DNA of 64,000 nucleotides from Streptomyces lydicus (lineage in GTDB: Bacteria; Actinomycetota; Actinomycetes; Streptomycetales; Streptomycetaceae). The notes under the pieces are model-generated. The model ran no database searches and was not told where the DNA came from. It saw nothing but the letters and a program-made list of their open reading frames with translations. The stretch lies in NCBI RefSeq assembly GCF_004125265.1, contig NZ_RDTE01000003.1, positions 6,200,001 to 6,264,000 on the forward strand, read 5' to 3'. Position numbers and translations under genes: made by a program. Shown one piece after another: positions 61,571 to 64,000 of the stretch (the stretch's first letter is position 1; every line of letters starts with the position of its first letter).

Positions 61571-62047
61571 TCAGGAGTCGCGCTCCCCGCCCCGCGTCCG
61601 TACGGGATAGGCCGCCACCGCGACCTCCGGGTCGTCCAGGCAGTCCCCGGACGCCAGGTCGAAACGCTGCTTGAGCAGCGGCGATGCCACGAACGCCCGG
61701 CCGTCGGCCGAGCCGGTCAGGCCGCGGGAGAGGACCTGGGCGCCGGTGAACGGATCGCGGTTGGCGATCGCATACGTCTGCCCGGCGCGGTTGGCGAAGA
61801 GCGCGGCCTGGGTGCCGTCCGGGAGGAGGGCGGCGACCCCGCGCCCCGGGGTGAGGTCGTCCGTCGTACACACCGCGACCCAGCCCTGGGGGCAACGGAT
61901 CTCGACCGTGGCGGCAGTGGCAGTGGCAGTGGCAGTGGCAGTGGCGGAGGTGGTGGCAGTGGCGGAGGTGGTGGCAGTGGCCGTGACGCCGGTGGCGGGA
62001 CGGGCGAGGGAGGTGAGCGAGTCGACAGGGGTGAGCGCGGTAGCCAT
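61571..62047 (-). CDS. nirD: Nitrite reductase small subunit NirD
   Basis: 158 residues, Rieske-like fold without the iron-sulfur ligands (VAALLPDGTQAALFANRAGQTYAIANRDPFTGAQVLSRGL...SPLLKQRFDLASGDCLDDP), typical of NirD, which pairs with NirB in NADH-dependent nitrite reduction to ammonia. Residues 22-47 are a Thr-Ala repeat with no family counterpart. The ATG overlaps the nirB stop by one base (TGATG). Confidence 0.93.
   Translation of the reverse strand: MATALTPVDSLTSLARPATGVTATATTSATATTSATATATATATAATVEIRCPQGWVAVCTTDDLTPGRGVAALLPDGTQAALFANRAGQTYAIANRDPFTGAQVLSRGLTGSADGRAFVASPLLKQRFDLASGDCLDDPEVAVAAYPVRTRGGERDS
61905..61985 (-). repeat. GGCAGT/GGCGGAGGT microsatellite within nirD
   Basis: Hexamer (GGCAGT)n and GGTGGT/GGAGGT units on the plus strand encode the Thr-Ala run near the NirD N-terminus. 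All units are multiples of three, so length changes keep the frame. Confidence 0.85.
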
Positions 62048-64000
62048 CAGACAGAAGTCCCTTCCAGCGTGCGAACGGGCAGAGTGGGGCCGGCCAGCAG
62101 CGTCAGATCCGGCTTGACCTGGTCGCGCTCCGGTACGAAGCGCACGGACGGATCGGGTGCGCCGGGCGCGTTGACGAAGGACACGAAGCGGGCCAGCCGT
62201 TCGGGATCGGCGAGGGTTTCGGCCCACTCGTCGCGGTAGTGGGTGACATGGGCGGCCATCAGGGCCTCCAGCTCCTCGCCCAGCCCCAGGGAGTCGTGCA
62301 CGACGACGTCCCGTACGTGGTCGAGGCCGCCCCCGATCCGCTCCAGCCAGGCCGAGGTGCGCTCCAGACGGTCGGCGGTGCGGATGTAGAACATCAGGAA
62401 GCGGTCGATCAGGCGGATCAGCCCGGCGTCGTCCAGGTCCTGGGCGAGCAGGTCGGCATGGCGCGGGTCGGCGCCCCCGTTGCCGCCCACGTACAGGTTC
62501 CAGCCCTGGGAGGTGGCGATGACACCGAAGTCCTTGCCGCGGGCCTCCGCGCACTCCCTCGCGCACCCGGAGACCGCGGACTTCAGCTTGTGCGGGGAGC
62601 GCAGGCCCCGGTAGCGCAGCTCCAGTTCGATGGCCATACGGACCGAGTCCTGCACGCCGTAGCGGCACCAGGTCTGGCCGACGCACGACTTCACGGTGCG
62701 CAGCGCCTTGCCGTACGCGTGCCCCGACTCGAAGCCGGCCGCCACCAGCCGGGCCCACACCTGCGGGAGCTGGTCGACCCGGGCGCCGAACAGATCGATC
62801 CGCTGGCCACCGGTGATCTTGGTGTAGAGGCCGAAGTCGCGGGCCACCTCGCCGATCACGATCAGCTTCTCCGGAGTGATCTCCCCGCCGGGGATGCGCG
62901 GCACGATGGAGTACGAGCCGTTGCGCTGGAGGTTGGCGAGGAAGTGGTCGTTGGTGTCCTGGAGGGCGGCCTGCTCCCCGTCGAGGACATAGCCGTCGGC
63001 GCCCACGCTGGGCGCGAGGGAGGCGATGATCGAACCGACGGCGGGCTTGCAGATCTCGCAGCCTTCGCCGTTCCTGGCCCCAGGGCGGCCGTGCGAGTCC
63101 AGCAGCGCGGCGAAGCTCGTCAGCCGCAGTGTCCGCACGATCTCGTAGAGCTCGGCGCGGGTGTGCGGGAAGCAGCCGCACAGACCGGTGTCGACGGTGA
63201 CGCCGGACGCGGCCAGTTCGTCGTTCATCACGGCGGTCAGCGACTTCACGCAACTGCCGCAGCCGGTACCGGCCTTGGTGCACTTCTTGATCTCGGGAAG
63301 GGTGCCGCAGGAGTGCTCGGTGACCGCCGCCCGCACCGTCCCCTTGGTCACGTTGTGGCAGTTGCACAGCACCGCGTCGTCCGGCAGCGCGGACGGGCCG
63401 AGCGCGCCGCTGTCCCCGGCCGCGGCCCCGGCGGGCAGCACCAGCTGCTCGGGCGCCAGCGGGGGAACGGTGCCGGTCAGCGGCCGCAGCATCCCGTACG
63501 CCTCGGCGTCGCCGACCAGCACACCGCCCAGCAGCTCGCCCGCGGCGCCGATCACCAGCTTCTTGTAGACGCCGCTGCGGGAGTCGGCGTAGACCACGTC
63601 CAGGCAGCCTTCGGTGGTGCCCTGCGCATCGCCGAAGGACGCGACGTCCACGCCGAGCAGCTTCAGCTTGGTGGACAGGTCAGCGCCGGTGAAGCCGGTG
63701 GGCTCCCCGGTGCCGCCGCCGAGCTGCCCTTCGAGGGTGGCGGCCGCCACCCGGGCCATGTCGTAGCCCGGGGCGACCAGCCCGTAGACCCGGCCGTCCG
63801 CGGCCAGCGCGCACTCGCCGATCGCGTACACGGCGGGGTCGTCGGTGCGGCACTGCGCGTCGACGACGATGCCGCCCCGCTCGCCGACCGGCAGCCCGCA
63901 GTCCCTGGCGAGCTGGTCGCGGGGGCGGACACCGGCCGAGAAGACCACCAGATCCGTCTCGATACGGGAGTCGTCGGACAGGCCCATGGCGGTGACCGCG
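62047..64000 (-). CDS. nirB: Nitrite reductase large subunit NirB, N-terminal part outside window
   Basis: At least 650 residues; the frame is open to the window edge, so the FAD/NADH-binding N-terminus is incomplete. Present are the end of the pyridine-nucleotide oxidoreductase domain (VFSAGVRPRDQLARDCGLPVGERGGIVVD, YAIGECA), BFD-type [2Fe-2S] domains (CNCHNVTKG...CGSCVKSL and CGCFPHTRAEL...CEICKP) and the siroheme/[4Fe-4S] domain (CVGQTWC and SGCARECAEARG, then GWNLYVGGNGG). It reduces nitrite to ammonia with NADH, with NirD. Confidence 0.95.
   Translation of the reverse strand, partial: AVTAMGLSDDSRIETDLVVFSAGVRPRDQLARDCGLPVGERGGIVVDAQCRTDDPAVYAIGECALAADGRVYGLVAPGYDMARVAAATLEGQLGGGTGEPTGFTGADLSTKLKLLGVDVASFGDAQGTTEGCLDVVYADSRSGVYKKLVIGAAGELLGGVLVGDAEAYGMLRPLTGTVPPLAPEQLVLPAGAAAGDSGALGPSALPDDAVLCNCHNVTKGTVRAAVTEHSCGTLPEIKKCTKAGTGCGSCVKSLTAVMNDELAASGVTVDTGLCGCFPHTRAELYEIVRTLRLTSFAALLDSHGRPGARNGEGCEICKPAVGSIIASLAPSVGADGYVLDGEQAALQDTNDHFLANLQRNGSYSIVPRIPGGEITPEKLIVIGEVARDFGLYTKITGGQRIDLFGARVDQLPQVWARLVAAGFESGHAYGKALRTVKSCVGQTWCRYGVQDSVRMAIELELRYRGLRSPHKLKSAVSGCARECAEARGKDFGVIATSQGWNLYVGGNGGADPRHADLLAQDLDDAGLIRLIDRFLMFYIRTADRLERTSAWLERIGGGLDHVRDVVVHDSLGLGEELEALMAAHVTHYRDEWAETLADPERLARFVSFVNAPGAPDPSVRFVPERDQVKPDLTLLAGPTLPVRTLEGTSV

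Overview
The window is chromosomal DNA from a high-GC actinomycete, almost certainly a Streptomyces. The evidence is strong G/C bias at third codon positions, frequent GTG/TTG starts, ATGA/GTGA gene overlaps, a conservon (cvnABCD plus two P450s), XRE/DUF5753-DUF397 pairs, an actinobacterial leuA with a leucine leader peptide, a znuACB-zur operon and an LAATG-type sortase signal. I see no rRNA, tRNA, CRISPR array, transposase or prophage gene.

Layout. 1-3078: end of a CorC/CNNM-type protein, a deaminase-like protein without zinc ligands, and era. 3325-7750 (minus): MFS transporter, GH1 beta-glucosidase, and an M4 protealysin-like protease with its emfourin-type inhibitor. 7910-12124: leuA with leader peptide, a secreted SGNH hydrolase, a TerB-like protein. 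12245-17605 (minus): a conservon, cvnA-B-C-D followed by a CYP157-like P450 lacking ExxR and a normal CYP154-like P450. 17847-19371: WhiJ-like regulator set. 19419-26158: housekeeping block recO, uppS, zur, znuB/C/A, glyS. 26546-29027: small membrane protein divergent from a two-component system.

29081-41600 is accessory: DUF899, SDR/TetR/SDR, DUF2087, DUF1772, N5-(carboxyethyl)ornithine synthase-like enzyme, TetR, aldo-keto reductase, two DHA2 exporters and a MmyB-type regulator. 41755-46996: dusB, a MarR regulator and ppdK. 47518-48813: a wall-anchored coiled-coil protein bracketed by two identical terminator hairpins. 49291-61422: ArsR-like regulator, TauD-type dioxygenase, a sugar ABC importer without ATPase, a pair of small YrhB/Imm35-like proteins, a mycothiol-dependent isomerase-like protein, an APC permease, an SDR, and an ArsR/SRPBCC pair. 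61571-64000: nirD and the C-terminal part of nirB, which runs off the window.

Two features cut across the window. First, tandem repeats of 7, 8, 13, 17, 18, 21, 22, 33 and 34 bp fill many intergenic gaps, and several proteins (GH1, MFS, NirD, ArsR, APC permease) carry matching low-complexity inserts. Second, several genes lack a Shine-Dalgarno sequence but have a -10-like hexamer 6-7 bases before the start codon, as expected for leaderless transcripts. All family assignments rest on reading motifs by eye; no database search was run.
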